A DNA stretch of 64,000 nt from Neorhizobium sp. UBA3556 (GTDB lineage: Bacteria > Pseudomonadota > Alphaproteobacteria > Rhizobiales > Rhizobiaceae). Positions within the stretch are counted from its first letter, which is position 1. Every line of letters begins with the position of its first letter. Location: the NCBI GenBank assembly GCA_002376235.1, contig DFNX01000013.1, forward strand, positions 93,521 to 157,520, read 5' to 3'. Positions 53,010 through 62,196 of this stretch are shown here, piece after piece. The position numbers and the translations under genes were made by a program. Under the pieces are notes generated by a model that searched no databases, was not told where the DNA came from, and was given only the letters and a program-made list of their open reading frames with translations.

Positions 53010-53786
53010 CTATACTTGCAGGATCGAGGAAACGAGAAGCTGGGTATAGGGTTCGCGCGGATCGTCGAGAACCCGGTCGGTCAGCCCGTGTTCGATGACG
53101 TGACCGTCCTTCATCACCATCATCCGGTGCGAAAGCAGGCGAGCGACAGCGAGGTCATGGGTGACGACGATCGCGGCAAGACCCAGATCGTTGACGAGGC
53201 CGCGCACGAGATCGAGCAGACGCGCCTGCACCGAGACATCGAGGCCGCCGGTAGGCTCATCCATGAAGACGAGCCGCGGGCCGGTGACGAGATTGCGGGC
53301 GATCTGCAAGCGCTGCCGCATGCCGCCGGAGAAAGCGCGGGGCTGGTCGTCGATCCGGTCTGCGGAGATCTCGACGCGACCAAGCCAATCGGTGGCTGTT
53401 TCACGGATCTTGCCATAGTGCCGGTCGCCGACTGCCATCAGGCGTTCGCCGACATTGGCGCCGGCAGACACCGTCATGCGCAATCCGTCGGCCGGGTTCT
53501 GGTGGACGAAACCCCAGTCGGTGCGCATCAGAAACCGCCGCTCTGCCTCGCTCATATGATAAAGATCGCGAAAATTGCCGTCGCGCATCCGGTATTCGAC
53601 GCTACCGGCTGTGGGCAACAGGCGGGTGGAGATGCAGTTCAGAAGCGTCGTCTTGCCCGAGCCGGATTCGCCGACAATTGCCAGCACTTCACCGGGCCAA
53701 AGCTCGAAATTGACATCCTTGCATCCGATTCGGCTGCCATAGAATTTCGACATGCCGCTGACTTTGAGAAGAGGGGTATCGGTCAT
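53010..53786 (-). CDS. phnK: C-P lyase complex ABC-type subunit PhnK
   Basis: A 258-residue ABC ATPase-like protein that docks on the PhnG2H2I2J2 core and is needed for C-P cleavage. Walker A VGESGSGKTTLLN, signature FSGGMRQRLQIARN, Walker B VFMDEPTGGLDVS, and HDLAVARLLSHRMMV as the switch region. MTDTPLLKVSG is chosen because it overlaps the phnJ stop; the upstream codons are shadow sequence. Confidence 0.95.
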   Translation of the reverse strand: MTDTPLLKVSGMSKFYGSRIGCKDVNFELWPGEVLAIVGESGSGKTTLLNCISTRLLPTAGSVEYRMRDGNFRDLYHMSEAERRFLMRTDWGFVHQNPADGLRMTVSAGANVGERLMAVGDRHYGKIRETATDWLGRVEISADRIDDQPRAFSGGMRQRLQIARNLVTGPRLVFMDEPTGGLDVSVQARLLDLVRGLVNDLGLAAIVVTHDLAVARLLSHRMMVMKDGHVIEHGLTDRVLDDPREPYTQLLVSSILQV

Positions 53787-54667
53787 TCCGCAGCCTCCTG
53801 ATCTGGAGCAAGCAGTGCCCCGACATGGCCGTGTTCGCGGCGGTCCTCGCAATGGTCGGTATCGGAGCAGACGAACATGCGCCCACCCTTGTCGTCGAGC
53901 ACCACCTCGTCGAGATAGACTCCATGGGCGCCGCAAAGGGCGCAGTCCTGCTCGAATGTCTGGACCTCGAACGGATAGTCCTCGAAATCGAGGCTGACGA
54001 CCTCCGTATAGGGCGGCACAGCATAGATACGCTTCTCACGTCCGGCGCCGAAAAGCTGCAGCGCGTCGGACATGTGCATTTTCGGATTGTCGAATTTCGG
54101 CGTTGGCGAAGGGTCCATCACGTAACGGCCATCGACCTTGACCGGATAGGCATAGGTCTTCGAGATGCGGCCGTTGATGGCGATGTCTTCGTAAAGCTTC
54201 ACATGCATCAGGCCGTATTCTTCGAGCGCGTGCATCTTCCGCGTTTCGGTCTCGCGCGGCTCAAGAAAGCGCAACGGCTCGGGGATCGGTACCTGATAGA
54301 CGAGAACCTGATTTTCGCTGAGCTTCTGTTCGGGAATGCGGTGACGTGTCTGGATGATCGTCGCATCCTTCGTATGTGTCGTCACCGCCACGTCTGCGAC
54401 CTTCTGGAAGAAGGCGCGGATGGATACCGCATTGGTCGTGTCGTCGGCACCTTGGTCGATAACCTTCAGCACGTCTTCCGGCCCGATGATCGAGGCGGTC
54501 ACCTGCACGCCGCCGGTGCCCCAGCCATAGGGCATCGGCATTTCGCGCGATGCGAACGGGACTTGATAGCCGGGTATCGATATTGCCTTAAGGATCGCGC
54601 GGCGGATCATCCGCTTCGTCTGTTCGTCCAGATAGGCGAAATTATAGGTGGCGAGATCGGCACTCAT
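53783..54667 (-). CDS. phnJ: C-P lyase radical SAM subunit PhnJ
   Basis: The catalytic subunit (294 residues) that breaks the carbon-phosphorus bond with a [4Fe-4S] cluster and a radical mechanism. Four cysteines with the family spacing C-x2-C-x21-C-x5-C (CALC...MFVCSDTDHC) are intact, as is the Gly region PYGWGTGGVQ. The C-terminal ~40 residues (after the cluster) are short. It overlaps phnI and phnK by four bases, so the core subunits are translationally coupled. Confidence 0.97.
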   Translation of the reverse strand: MSADLATYNFAYLDEQTKRMIRRAILKAISIPGYQVPFASREMPMPYGWGTGGVQVTASIIGPEDVLKVIDQGADDTTNAVSIRAFFQKVADVAVTTHTKDATIIQTRHRIPEQKLSENQVLVYQVPIPEPLRFLEPRETETRKMHALEEYGLMHVKLYEDIAINGRISKTYAYPVKVDGRYVMDPSPTPKFDNPKMHMSDALQLFGAGREKRIYAVPPYTEVVSLDFEDYPFEVQTFEQDCALCGAHGVYLDEVVLDDKGGRMFVCSDTDHCEDRREHGHVGALLAPDQEAAE

Positions 54668-55770
54668 TCGGCAGCATCCTTCATCTCGTTTTCGCCGTTA
54701 CGCGCCGCTTCGATATCGGCACGCATCTTGCGAACCATGGCAAGTTCGGCTTGGAAATCGACGTAATGCGGCAGTTTCAGGTGTTCGACGAAACCGGTCG
54801 CCTGCACGTTGTCGGAATGTGAAATGACGAATTCCTCATCCTGCGCCGGCGCGATGATATCCTCGCCGAGTTCGTCTGCACGAAGCGCACGGTCGACCAG
54901 CGACATGGACATAGCCTTGCGCTCGCTCTGGCCGAAGACGAGGCCGTAACCGCGGGTAAACTGCGGCGGCGCCTTGGAGGAGCCCTTGAACTGGTTGACC
55001 ATCTGGCATTCGGTGACGCGGATGCAGCCGAGCGAAACGGCAAAGCCGAGTTCCGGCACCTCCATCTCCACCTCGACTTCGCCGATGCGGACCTCGCCGA
55101 CAAACGGGTGGTTGCGGCCATAACCGCGCTGGGTGGAATAACCGAGAGCCAGAAGAAAACCTTCATCGCCGCGCGCCAAAGCCTGCAGGCGCAGGTCGCG
55201 GCCCATCGGAAACTCCATCGGCTCGCGGGTCAGGTCTCCCGCCTGATGGTCCTGCGGCAGATCTCCATCCGCCTCGATCAACCCTTCATGCGCCAGAATG
55301 TCAGAGACGCGCATGATTTCCTCACGGGCGGCATCCCTGCGGGCAGGCTCATAAACCGCTTCGTCGGTCAACAGCGACGGATCGAGAAGCCTGTGTGTGT
55401 AGTCGAATGTCGGTCCGAGCAGCTGTCCGCCCGGAAGATCCTTGTAGGTGGCCGATACGCGGCGTTCGACCTGCATGTCGGCAGTGTCTAGCGGCACCGA
55501 GCTGCCGAAGCGGGGCAGTGTGGTGCGATAGGCGCGCAGCAGGAAGATCGCTTCGATCAGGTCGCCGCGTGACTGGCGCACGGCAAGTGCAGCAAGCGAG
55601 CGATCGTAAAGCGAGGCTTCCGCCATTACCCGGTCGACAGCAAGGCCAAGCTGTTCGGCGACCTGGTCTATGGTGATGGAGGGCAGCGAACGGTCGCCCC
55701 GGCGACGGTCGGCGAGAAGCCGGTGAGCGTTGCTGATGGCGGCCTCGCCACCTTTGACGGCAACATACAT
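54664..55770 (-). CDS. phnI: C-P lyase subunit PhnI
   Basis: A 368-residue core subunit with purine ribonucleosidase activity, which couples phosphonate to ATP ribose. Family segments: MYVAVKGGEAAISNAHRLL, ATYKDLPGGQLLGPTFDYTHRLLD, LALGYSTQRGYGRNHPFVGE, and RVTECQMVNQFKGSS. The His/Asp cluster of the family is present in the latter part. Starts 19 bases after phnH. Confidence 0.97.
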   Translation of the reverse strand: MYVAVKGGEAAISNAHRLLADRRRGDRSLPSITIDQVAEQLGLAVDRVMAEASLYDRSLAALAVRQSRGDLIEAIFLLRAYRTTLPRFGSSVPLDTADMQVERRVSATYKDLPGGQLLGPTFDYTHRLLDPSLLTDEAVYEPARRDAAREEIMRVSDILAHEGLIEADGDLPQDHQAGDLTREPMEFPMGRDLRLQALARGDEGFLLALGYSTQRGYGRNHPFVGEVRIGEVEVEMEVPELGFAVSLGCIRVTECQMVNQFKGSSKAPPQFTRGYGLVFGQSERKAMSMSLVDRALRADELGEDIIAPAQDEEFVISHSDNVQATGFVEHLKLPHYVDFQAELAMVRKMRADIEAARNGENEMKDAAE

Positions 55771-55789
55771 GGTCTACTCTCCTTGAGGC

Positions 55790-56389
55790 TTAAGCCACGA
55801 TCTTCGTCGTGCGGGGCAGGCACAGAAAACTGCGTCCCGCCGTCAGGATCACATCCACGCCACGTGGAAATAGCGGTCGGTTGTCTGCCCACAGACGCAG
55901 GAACGCCTCGGGCAATCCGGCGATCTCGACCATCTTCGACTGAAGAATGCCCGGTCCCGAGAGCGTGAAGGGCCGACCCTCGCCAAGCCCCGCCACTTCG
56001 ATGACCAGCGTCGTCGAACGGTCCGGATATTCCTGTGTCCCAAGCGAAAACAGGCTGAAGGAAGAAGGTGTGACGCCCGGCTCCACGAACGCAAAACGAG
56101 CCTCTGCCTTTTCGCGGGTTATCGTGGCACCCGAATGGAAGCTAATCCATTCGCCAACTGCGGATTTGGAGAAACCGGCGCTGAGCCATACCGGGGTGTC
56201 ATGGTCGCAAAGCGTCAACCCAATCGCTCCGGCTGCCGATCCGAGCGGATCCGGCTGTCCGGCGTCATGCTCGACCGTATGGACCGAGCCCGGCCGCGCC
56301 ATGCCGTCCATCAACTTGCGGAATACGCTCTGTGACTGGAAAACCGGATCGGAAAAGCCGCCGGTAAATGCCTGTGTATCGGTAGACAT
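55790..56389 (-). CDS. phnH: C-P lyase subunit PhnH
   Basis: A 199-residue core subunit of the PhnGHIJ complex with a PLP-transferase-like fold lacking catalysis. Segments: GGFSDPVFQSQSVFRKLMDGMARPGSV, FSLFSLGTQEYPDRSTTLVIEVAGL (split by variable residues) and FPRGVDVILTAGRSFLCLPRTTKI at the C-terminus. MSTDTQAF is the start, overlapping the phnG stop by one base. Confidence 0.95.
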   Translation of the reverse strand: MSTDTQAFTGGFSDPVFQSQSVFRKLMDGMARPGSVHTVEHDAGQPDPLGSAAGAIGLTLCDHDTPVWLSAGFSKSAVGEWISFHSGATITREKAEARFAFVEPGVTPSSFSLFSLGTQEYPDRSTTLVIEVAGLGEGRPFTLSGPGILQSKMVEIAGLPEAFLRLWADNRPLFPRGVDVILTAGRSFLCLPRTTKIVA

Positions 56390-56859
56390 CAGTCTTCTCC
56401 CCGAACCATGGTGAAGAAATCGACCCGTGTCGCAGCCGTCTCTTCGGCCTTGATCTTCTTTTCTGACGCGATGCGATATTCGACAGGTGCGAGAACGGCA
56501 TTCTCGACATGATCCCTCGTGGCATCCTCCTGCCACAGCGCATCGAAGATCGCGGCGAGCCTGGCCTTCTGCTTGTCGGTTCCCAACGCCTGCGCATGGC
56601 CAATCGTGCCGGATGCGAGTGCGACGGTTGCGCGTGTCACTGTTGCTTCGCCCAGATTGAACGGGCTGCCGCCACCACCTATGCGACCGCGCACCATCAC
56701 TAGGCCAGTCTCAGGTCCTCGCACGGGTTTCGCTTCAGGCTTGTCGTTCAATGCGTCCCATGCGGCGCGAAGTTCATCCGCCGTCGCTCCGGCAAGAAGG
56801 GAAACACACCGCCTGCGGCCTGCCTGTCCGGTCGGCAGGCTCTGCTCTGCAACATCCAT
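56389..56859 (-). CDS. phnG: C-P lyase subunit PhnG
   Basis: A 156-residue core subunit. Segments: RRCVSLLAGATADELRAAW, GLVMVRGRIGGGGSPFNLGEATVTRATV and DKQKARLAAIFDALWQ. It opens the minus-strand C-P lyase block. GGAGATTGGCC precedes the ATG; two codons upstream a TTG could also serve. The divergent phnF gene and a palindromic operator candidate lie upstream. Confidence 0.95.
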   Translation of the reverse strand: MDVAEQSLPTGQAGRRRCVSLLAGATADELRAAWDALNDKPEAKPVRGPETGLVMVRGRIGGGGSPFNLGEATVTRATVALASGTIGHAQALGTDKQKARLAAIFDALWQEDATRDHVENAVLAPVEYRIASEKKIKAEETAATRVDFFTMVRGED

Positions 56860-56874
56860 GGCCAATCTCCATAA

Positions 56875-56898
56875 TGTCTATTGATATAGACAACTATA
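56875..56898. promoter_or_regulatory. Candidate PhnF operator between phnG and phnF
   Basis: Overlapping inverted repeats: TGTCTAT-TGAT-ATAGACA (56875-56892) and TATAG-ACAA-CTATA (56885-56898). They occupy the 83-base divergent promoter gap, where a GntR-type repressor controlling both phnG and itself would be expected to bind. Confidence 0.6.
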
Positions 56899-56942
56899 CA
56901 ATGTAACTTAGCCATAACTTTTGGATATAACAAGCGTGTGAC

Positions 56943-57683
56943 ATGGATATGCAGGAAGCGAAGGTTCGCCGGCAAAACGGAGTAGCGCTATGGCGGCAGA
57001 TAGCCGATCGGATACGTTCGGCCATTGCCAGTGGCGACTATGATGAAACCGGCAAGGTGCCGCCGGAAATGATGCTGGCGGCACAATTTGGTGTCAACCG
57101 CCATACCGTACGCAGCGCCTTGGCGGCCTTGGCTCAGGAAGGCATCGTTCAGGCGTTGCAGGGGCGCGGAACGCTGATCTTGCGCAAGGAAAGGCTGAAT
57201 TTTCCGATTTCGCGTCGCACGCGCTTCAATCAGGGCATTGGCGATCAGGCCCGGGAAAAGGAAGGCATATTGCTCGCTTCATCCGAAGAATCCGCGAATG
57301 CCGATCTCGCGGCCCGATTGCAGTTGCCCGTTGGCACGCGGCTTATCCGAATGGAGACGTTGAGAAAGGCGGATCGGCGGCCCGTCTCCCGCGCGACGAC
57401 CTGGTTTCCGGCGGAACGATTTGCCGGCATGGCCGAGGCCTATCGTGATAGCGGTTCCATCACCGCCGCCTTCGCGGCCGTCGGTTTGCCGGACTATGTT
57501 CGTGCCTCGACGGAAATTACCGCCGTCCACGCCGACAATGACGACCTTTCATCCCTGGAACTATCACCGGGGGCGATCGTACTCGTCACCTGTGCCTTGA
57601 ACACCGATCCCGACGGCGTACCCGTTCAATATGCGGTCAGCCGCTTTTCCGCCGATGCGGTTCAGTTCACTATCGAGAATTGA
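56943..57683 (+). CDS. phnF: GntR/HutC family regulator PhnF
   Basis: A 246-residue regulator: residues about 10-75 form a GntR winged helix (ALWRQIADRIRSAIASGDYD..., FGVNRHTVRSALAALAQEGIVQALQGRGT), and about 90-245 a UTRA ligand domain (RMETLRKADRRPVSRATTWFPAERF). It should repress the divergent phnG operon and possibly respond to phosphonate intermediates. Separate PhoB-type sites serve phnC. Confidence 0.93.
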   Translation: MDMQEAKVRRQNGVALWRQIADRIRSAIASGDYDETGKVPPEMMLAAQFGVNRHTVRSALAALAQEGIVQALQGRGTLILRKERLNFPISRRTRFNQGIGDQAREKEGILLASSEESANADLAARLQLPVGTRLIRMETLRKADRRPVSRATTWFPAERFAGMAEAYRDSGSITAAFAAVGLPDYVRASTEITAVHADNDDLSSLELSPGAIVLVTCALNTDPDGVPVQYAVSRFSADAVQFTIEN

Positions 57684-57698
57684 CGCAGGAAGAAACAA

Positions 57699-57733
57699 AA
57701 ACGCCAGCCGCAGTTTCCTGTCGACTGGCGTTT
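57699..57733. terminator. Bidirectional terminator between phnF and gpmA
   Basis: AAACGCCAG pairs perfectly with CTGGCGTTT around a 17-base loop, with A/T tracts on both sides, between convergent genes. Confidence 0.75.
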
Positions 57734-57756
57734 GAATTTTCGCAGCGAAGTAACGC

Positions 57757-58392
57757 TTAGTGCGCGCCGGACATGTCGCCGAGTACGTCCTTGGACGCAA
57801 CGGTGGAATCAGCGTTCAGCTTGTAGACCATCGGAACGCCCGTTGCGAGGTTGACGCCGAGGATCTGCTCCTTGGTCAGCTTGTCGAGTACCATGACCAG
57901 CGAACGCAGCGAATTGCCGTGGGCAGCAACCAGCACCTTTTCGCCGCGCAGAACGCGGGGCAGGATTTCGGTCAGGTAGTAGGGCCAAACTCGGGCGCCG
58001 GTATCACGCAGGCTTTCGCCGCCCGGAGGCGGGACGTCATAGGAGCGGCGCCAGATATGAACCTGTTCTTCGCCCCACTTGGCGCGGGCATCGTCCTTAT
58101 TGAGGCCGGAGAGATCACCGTAGTCGCGCTCGTTGAGTGCCTGGTCCTTGATCGTCTGAAGGTGCGGCTGGCCGACCTTGTCGAGCACGATCTTCAGCGT
58201 TCTCTGTGCACGCTGAAGGTCCGAGGTGAAGGCGATGTCGAACTTGATACCGGTCTCGGCAAGTGCCTGGCCGCCGGTTTCGGCTTCCTGGATTCCGAGC
58301 GGGGTAAGGTCGGGGTCCTTCCAGCCGGTGAACAGATTTTTGAGATTCCAGTCGCTCTGGCCGTGGCGAACGAGGACAAGGGTACCGCTCAT
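57757..58392 (-). CDS. gpmA: 2,3-bisphosphoglycerate-dependent phosphoglycerate mutase
   Basis: Interconverts 3- and 2-phosphoglycerate in glycolysis. The 211 residues are the short dPGM type: catalytic His in LVLVRHGQSDWN, LNERDYGDLSGLNKDDARAKWG, and VLVAAHGNSLRSL with the second His. Lacks the C-terminal extension of E. coli GpmA. It is probably the last gene of msbA-like-dapB-gpmA, 18 bases after dapB. Confidence 0.96.
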   Translation of the reverse strand: MSGTLVLVRHGQSDWNLKNLFTGWKDPDLTPLGIQEAETGGQALAETGIKFDIAFTSDLQRAQRTLKIVLDKVGQPHLQTIKDQALNERDYGDLSGLNKDDARAKWGEEQVHIWRRSYDVPPPGGESLRDTGARVWPYYLTEILPRVLRGEKVLVAAHGNSLRSLVMVLDKLTKEQILGVNLATGVPMVYKLNADSTVASKDVLGDMSGAH

Positions 58393-58410
58393 GAGAAAGA
58401 CCTCCGTATA

Positions 58411-59235
58411 TTATTGATTTGAGAGCCCGAGCACGTCGAGCATCGAATATTGACCGGGCTTCTTATCGCGCGCCCAGAGTGCGGCCGCAACTGCCCCGCG
58501 GGCGAAAATCGAGCGATCACGGGCGCTGTGCGACAATGTAACCAGCTCGCCTTCGCCGGCCAGGATGACGGAATGATCGCCGACCACCGAGCCGCCGCGC
58601 AGCGTCGCAAACCCGATTGTACCACCGGCGCGCGGGCCGGTATGGCCATCGCGTACGCGCACCGATTGAGAAGTAAGGTCGATGCCGCGCCCTTCGGCTG
58701 CCGCTTCGCCGAGCAGCAAGGCTGTGCCCGATGGCGCATCGACCTTGTGCTTGTGATGCATCTCGACAATCTCGATATCCCAGCCATCTGCCGGCAATGC
58801 ACGGGCGGCCTGCTTGGTCAGAACGCTGAGAAGATTGACGCCGAGGCTCATATTGCCGGACTTCACCACCCGTGCATGCCGGGCGGCGGCGGCGAACTTC
58901 TCTTCGTCATCTACGGAGCAGCCGGTCGTGCCTATCACATGCACGATGCGCGCCTGTGCAGCGAGACCTGAAAAGGTGACGCTGGCCGCAGGCGCGGTGA
59001 AATCGACCACGCCTTCAGCATTGAGGAAGGCTTGAAGGGGATCGCTGGTAACCGCGACGCCGATCGGTCCAACACCCGACAATTCGCCGGCATCTTTGCC
59101 GAGGAAGGGAGAGCCATCGCGCTCTATGGCTGCATGAAGAGTGACGCCGGGGGTTTCGTGGATCACGCGGATCAGGGTCTGGCCCATTCGGCCGCCGGCA
59201 CCAACGACGACCAGCTTCATCTCGTTTTCACTCAT
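58411..59235 (-). CDS. dapB: 4-hydroxy-tetrahydrodipicolinate reductase
   Basis: Reduces the cyclic dihydrodipicolinate precursor in lysine and diaminopimelate synthesis. The 274 residues begin with the Rossmann motif VVVGAGGRMGQTLIRVI; the signature HHKHKVDAPSGTALLLGEAA with the catalytic His pair and Lys is intact. It also supplies meso-DAP for peptidoglycan. Seventeen bases after the ABC transporter gene. Confidence 0.97.
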   Translation of the reverse strand: MSENEMKLVVVGAGGRMGQTLIRVIHETPGVTLHAAIERDGSPFLGKDAGELSGVGPIGVAVTSDPLQAFLNAEGVVDFTAPAASVTFSGLAAQARIVHVIGTTGCSVDDEEKFAAAARHARVVKSGNMSLGVNLLSVLTKQAARALPADGWDIEIVEMHHKHKVDAPSGTALLLGEAAAEGRGIDLTSQSVRVRDGHTGPRAGGTIGFATLRGGSVVGDHSVILAGEGELVTLSHSARDRSIFARGAVAAALWARDKKPGQYSMLDVLGLSNQ

Positions 59236-59252
59236 GTGCTACCAGTTCCTGC

Positions 59253-61034
59253 TTAATGATGTTCCGGCGATTGCAGATTATTGAGCCGAGCGTAGAGGCC
59301 GTTCTTGCGCTGGGCAAGGGCATCATGCGTGCCTTCCTCGACAACGCGACCGTCCTGCATCACCACGATCTTGTCGGCGTTGACGACGGTCGACAGCCGG
59401 TGCGCGATAACGATGACGGTGCGGCCGTGCATGGCGGTATCAAGCGCCTTCTGCACTGCAGCCTCCGACTCGTTGTCGAGTGCCGAGGTCGCTTCATCGA
59501 GAAGAAGGATAGGTGCATTGCGCACCAGCGCGCGGGCGATCGAAAGTCTCTGCCTCTGCCCGCCGGAAAGCGTCACGCCGTTTTCGCCGACAGCCGTCTC
59601 ATAGCCCTCGGGCTGCGCCATGATGAAATCGTGCGCGTGCGCGAGCTTTGCTGCCTCCTCGACCTCTTCATCTGTCGCTTCCGGCCGGCCGTAGCGGATG
59701 TTGTCACGGATCGAACCCTCGAACATGTAGGGCTGCTGCGAGACATAGGCGAGCTGGTGGCGAAGCGAGGATTTGGTCACGTCGGCGATATTCTGGCCGT
59801 CCACCAGGATCTCACCTTCGGCCGGATCGTAAAACCGTGGAATGAGATTGATGATCGTCGATTTTCCGGCGCCCGAGGGCCCGACCAGAGCCGTTGTCTT
59901 GCCGCCTTCAGCGATGAGGCTCACGCCGCGTAGAATTGGAGCACCATCGGTGTAGGAAAAGGCGACGTTTTTAAGCTCGACTTTTGCCTCGCTGATGGCG
60001 AGCTCCGGAGCGCCCGGCTTTTCGCGCTGTGCCGGCTGAAGGTCGAGAAGCGCGTAGATCATCTGGGCATTGACGACGGCGCGGTCCATCTGGACCTGCA
60101 ACTTGGCAAGCCGGCGAGCCGGATCATAGGCCAGGAGCAATGCGGTAACGAAGGCGAAGAAGGCGCCGGGCGGTACATTGTCATAGATCGAACGGAATGC
60201 GGCATAGGCCAACACGCTGGCGATGGAGAAGCCGGCAAAAGTTTCAGTCAGTGGCGATGTGCGCTCGGAAAGCCGCGCGATCCGGTTGGAGCGCGCCTCA
60301 GCCGTCTGGATGATCTTGTTGACCTTCTTTTCAAGCTCCTGCTCCATGGTGAAGGCCTTGACCACCGCAATGCCCTGCACCGTTTCCTGCATGGCACCAA
60401 GAACGCGACTGTTGACCTCGATCGACTCTCGGGTCGCCAACCGAAGTCGGCGAGACACATAACGGAGCGCATAAAGAAGCGGCGGCGCAACGGCAAAGAC
60501 GATCAGAGACAGAACCCAGTCTTTGGAGATCATCACGCCGACAAGCGAAACGAGCGTCAGGAGATCGCGTGCGGTCGAGGTGACCGTGAGGTTCATGACA
60601 TCGCGGATGCCGGAGATGTTCTGGCTGATCTGGGCCGCAAGATGAGCGGAGCGGGCTTCCGAGAAGAAGCCGACCGAGAGCGTCATCATGTGGCTGTAGA
60701 GCCTGCGCTGGTAACGCGCTACGATATTGTTGCTGATCTTTGAAAGTGCAACTGCCTGGCCATAGGTGGCGAAGCCGCGCAACACGAAGGCGGCGAGGAT
60801 CGAGCCGCAGATCAGCCAGACGATATCGGCGCGACGATTGGCAAACGCCTCGTTGACCACCTTCTCCATGATCCAGGCGGTGAATGCGGTCGATAGCGCC
60901 ACGACAATCAGACAGCTGATCGCGAAGACATATCCGCGGATATGGTCGCGGCCGTTTTCCGAAATGATACGCTTCAGCACGCTGACAACGGTGCTGGAAT
61001 CAACGTGGCGCTTTTTTTCTTTTTCAGCCTTCAA
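59253..61034 (-). CDS. MsbA-like ABC exporter (fused permease and ATPase)
   Basis: A 593-residue half-transporter: six membrane segments (about 35-320) and an ATPase domain (about 350-590) with Walker A ALVGPSGAGKSTIINL, signature TLSGGQRQRLSIARAL, Walker B ILLLDEATSALD and the H-loop VIVIAHRLSTV. It resembles lipid A or lipid flippases and multidrug exporters of rhizobia. It acts as a homodimer. Short Lys/Glu-rich N-terminus. First gene of the operon with dapB and gpmA. Confidence 0.93.
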   Translation of the reverse strand: MKAEKEKKRHVDSSTVVSVLKRIISENGRDHIRGYVFAISCLIVVALSTAFTAWIMEKVVNEAFANRRADIVWLICGSILAAFVLRGFATYGQAVALSKISNNIVARYQRRLYSHMMTLSVGFFSEARSAHLAAQISQNISGIRDVMNLTVTSTARDLLTLVSLVGVMISKDWVLSLIVFAVAPPLLYALRYVSRRLRLATRESIEVNSRVLGAMQETVQGIAVVKAFTMEQELEKKVNKIIQTAEARSNRIARLSERTSPLTETFAGFSIASVLAYAAFRSIYDNVPPGAFFAFVTALLLAYDPARRLAKLQVQMDRAVVNAQMIYALLDLQPAQREKPGAPELAISEAKVELKNVAFSYTDGAPILRGVSLIAEGGKTTALVGPSGAGKSTIINLIPRFYDPAEGEILVDGQNIADVTKSSLRHQLAYVSQQPYMFEGSIRDNIRYGRPEATDEEVEEAAKLAHAHDFIMAQPEGYETAVGENGVTLSGGQRQRLSIARALVRNAPILLLDEATSALDNESEAAVQKALDTAMHGRTVIVIAHRLSTVVNADKIVVMQDGRVVEEGTHDALAQRKNGLYARLNNLQSPEHH

Positions 61035-61076
61035 CGGAAAGTCCCAATTCGGCAGAGTTACTGCACGGTCTTAACA

Positions 61077-61096
61077 AAGGGGCTTGTTAACCCCTT
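61077..61096 (-). terminator. Weak terminator after glk
   Basis: On the minus strand AAGGGG pairs with CCCCTT around TTAACAAG and is followed by TGTTAAG. Short stem and poor T tract. Confidence 0.4.
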
Positions 61097-61155
61097 GGGC
61101 TTGGTTTTGCCAGTCGACCTTTGCCGGATTCGTTAACGGTGTGACTTTCCGGCAT

Positions 61156-62178
61156 TCATCGGCGCCAGCACCGGCCGTCCGTAACAATACCATAAGAAGC
61201 CGGCATGCGGGCATAGCTTGCAAGACCTGCAAGGGCTGCCTGCGGATGCGTGACGACAAAGGTCGGGATTGTCTTCATCAACTCCTTATGCGGCGCTTTG
61301 TCTTCGAAGGCCGCACGGAACAACGGCTTTGTCAGCTCCGGCAGGATTTTTGGCGAAATGCCGCCGCCAAGGAAAACGCCACCACGAGCCATGAAAATGA
61401 GGGCAAGGTCGCCGGCGAGACGGCCGAGATATGTCACGAAGAGTTCGAGCGCTTCGGCAGCCTGTGCGTTCTTTCCGCTCAACCCCTCTTCCGTCACGTC
61501 GGCCGGACGCTTCATCATTGGTTCGACGCCATCGGCGGCACAGACAGCATTATAGATGTGCAAAAGTCCGCGCCCGGAAATGATTTCCTCGGCCGAAACC
61601 CGCCCCTCTATGGTGACGAGATGAGGGAATATCTCGAGGTCGCGCGGCGTGCGGGGGCCGATATCGACATGACCGCCTTCTCCCGGCACCGGGAACCATG
61701 TGTTATGGGCGTGAAGCAGGCCGGCAACACCAAGGCCGGTGCCGGGACCAAGTACGACACGCGTCGCGTCCACGGCCGGCAGGGTCGGGCCGATCGGCAT
61801 GCGATCGCCATCGGTCAGGGTTGCGACGGCAAGCGCCTGAGCCTCGAAATCGTTGAGCACGAGCACCGCGTCGAAGCCGAGTTCGCCGATCATTTTCTTC
61901 GGCCGCACGATCCAGTCGCAATTGGTCAGATCGATCTCGTCGCCGTCGATTGGCCCGGCAATGGCCAAGATCGCCGAACGCGGCTTGGCGAGGTCCGCAT
62001 TGTTGAAGACCTTGTCGATGATCGCATCGTCAATCGTCTCGTAATCCGCCGTCTGGACATGGACGAAATCCGTTGCCTTGCTCTCGGCATCGACAAGAAT
62101 GGAGAAACGGGCATTGGTGCCGCCGATATCCCCGATCAGGATAGGAAAGGGCAGTGCTTCGGACTTAACATTGGCCAT
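61156..62178 (-). CDS. glk: Glucokinase
   Basis: ATP-dependent glucose phosphorylation, first step of the Entner-Doudoroff route in rhizobia. The 340 residues have the phosphate loop ILIGDIGGTNARF, VLNDFEAQALAVATL with the catalytic Asp, VLGPGTGLGVAGL and VPGEGGHVDIGP (Glu/His glucose site). ROK-independent bacterial Glk type; length matches. Eighteen bases after mgsA, so the two are probably co-transcribed. Confidence 0.96.
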   Translation of the reverse strand: MANVKSEALPFPILIGDIGGTNARFSILVDAESKATDFVHVQTADYETIDDAIIDKVFNNADLAKPRSAILAIAGPIDGDEIDLTNCDWIVRPKKMIGELGFDAVLVLNDFEAQALAVATLTDGDRMPIGPTLPAVDATRVVLGPGTGLGVAGLLHAHNTWFPVPGEGGHVDIGPRTPRDLEIFPHLVTIEGRVSAEEIISGRGLLHIYNAVCAADGVEPMMKRPADVTEEGLSGKNAQAAEALELFVTYLGRLAGDLALIFMARGGVFLGGGISPKILPELTKPLFRAAFEDKAPHKELMKTIPTFVVTHPQAALAGLASYARMPASYGIVTDGRCWRR

Positions 62179-62196
62179 ATGAACGGATCTCGCGGA

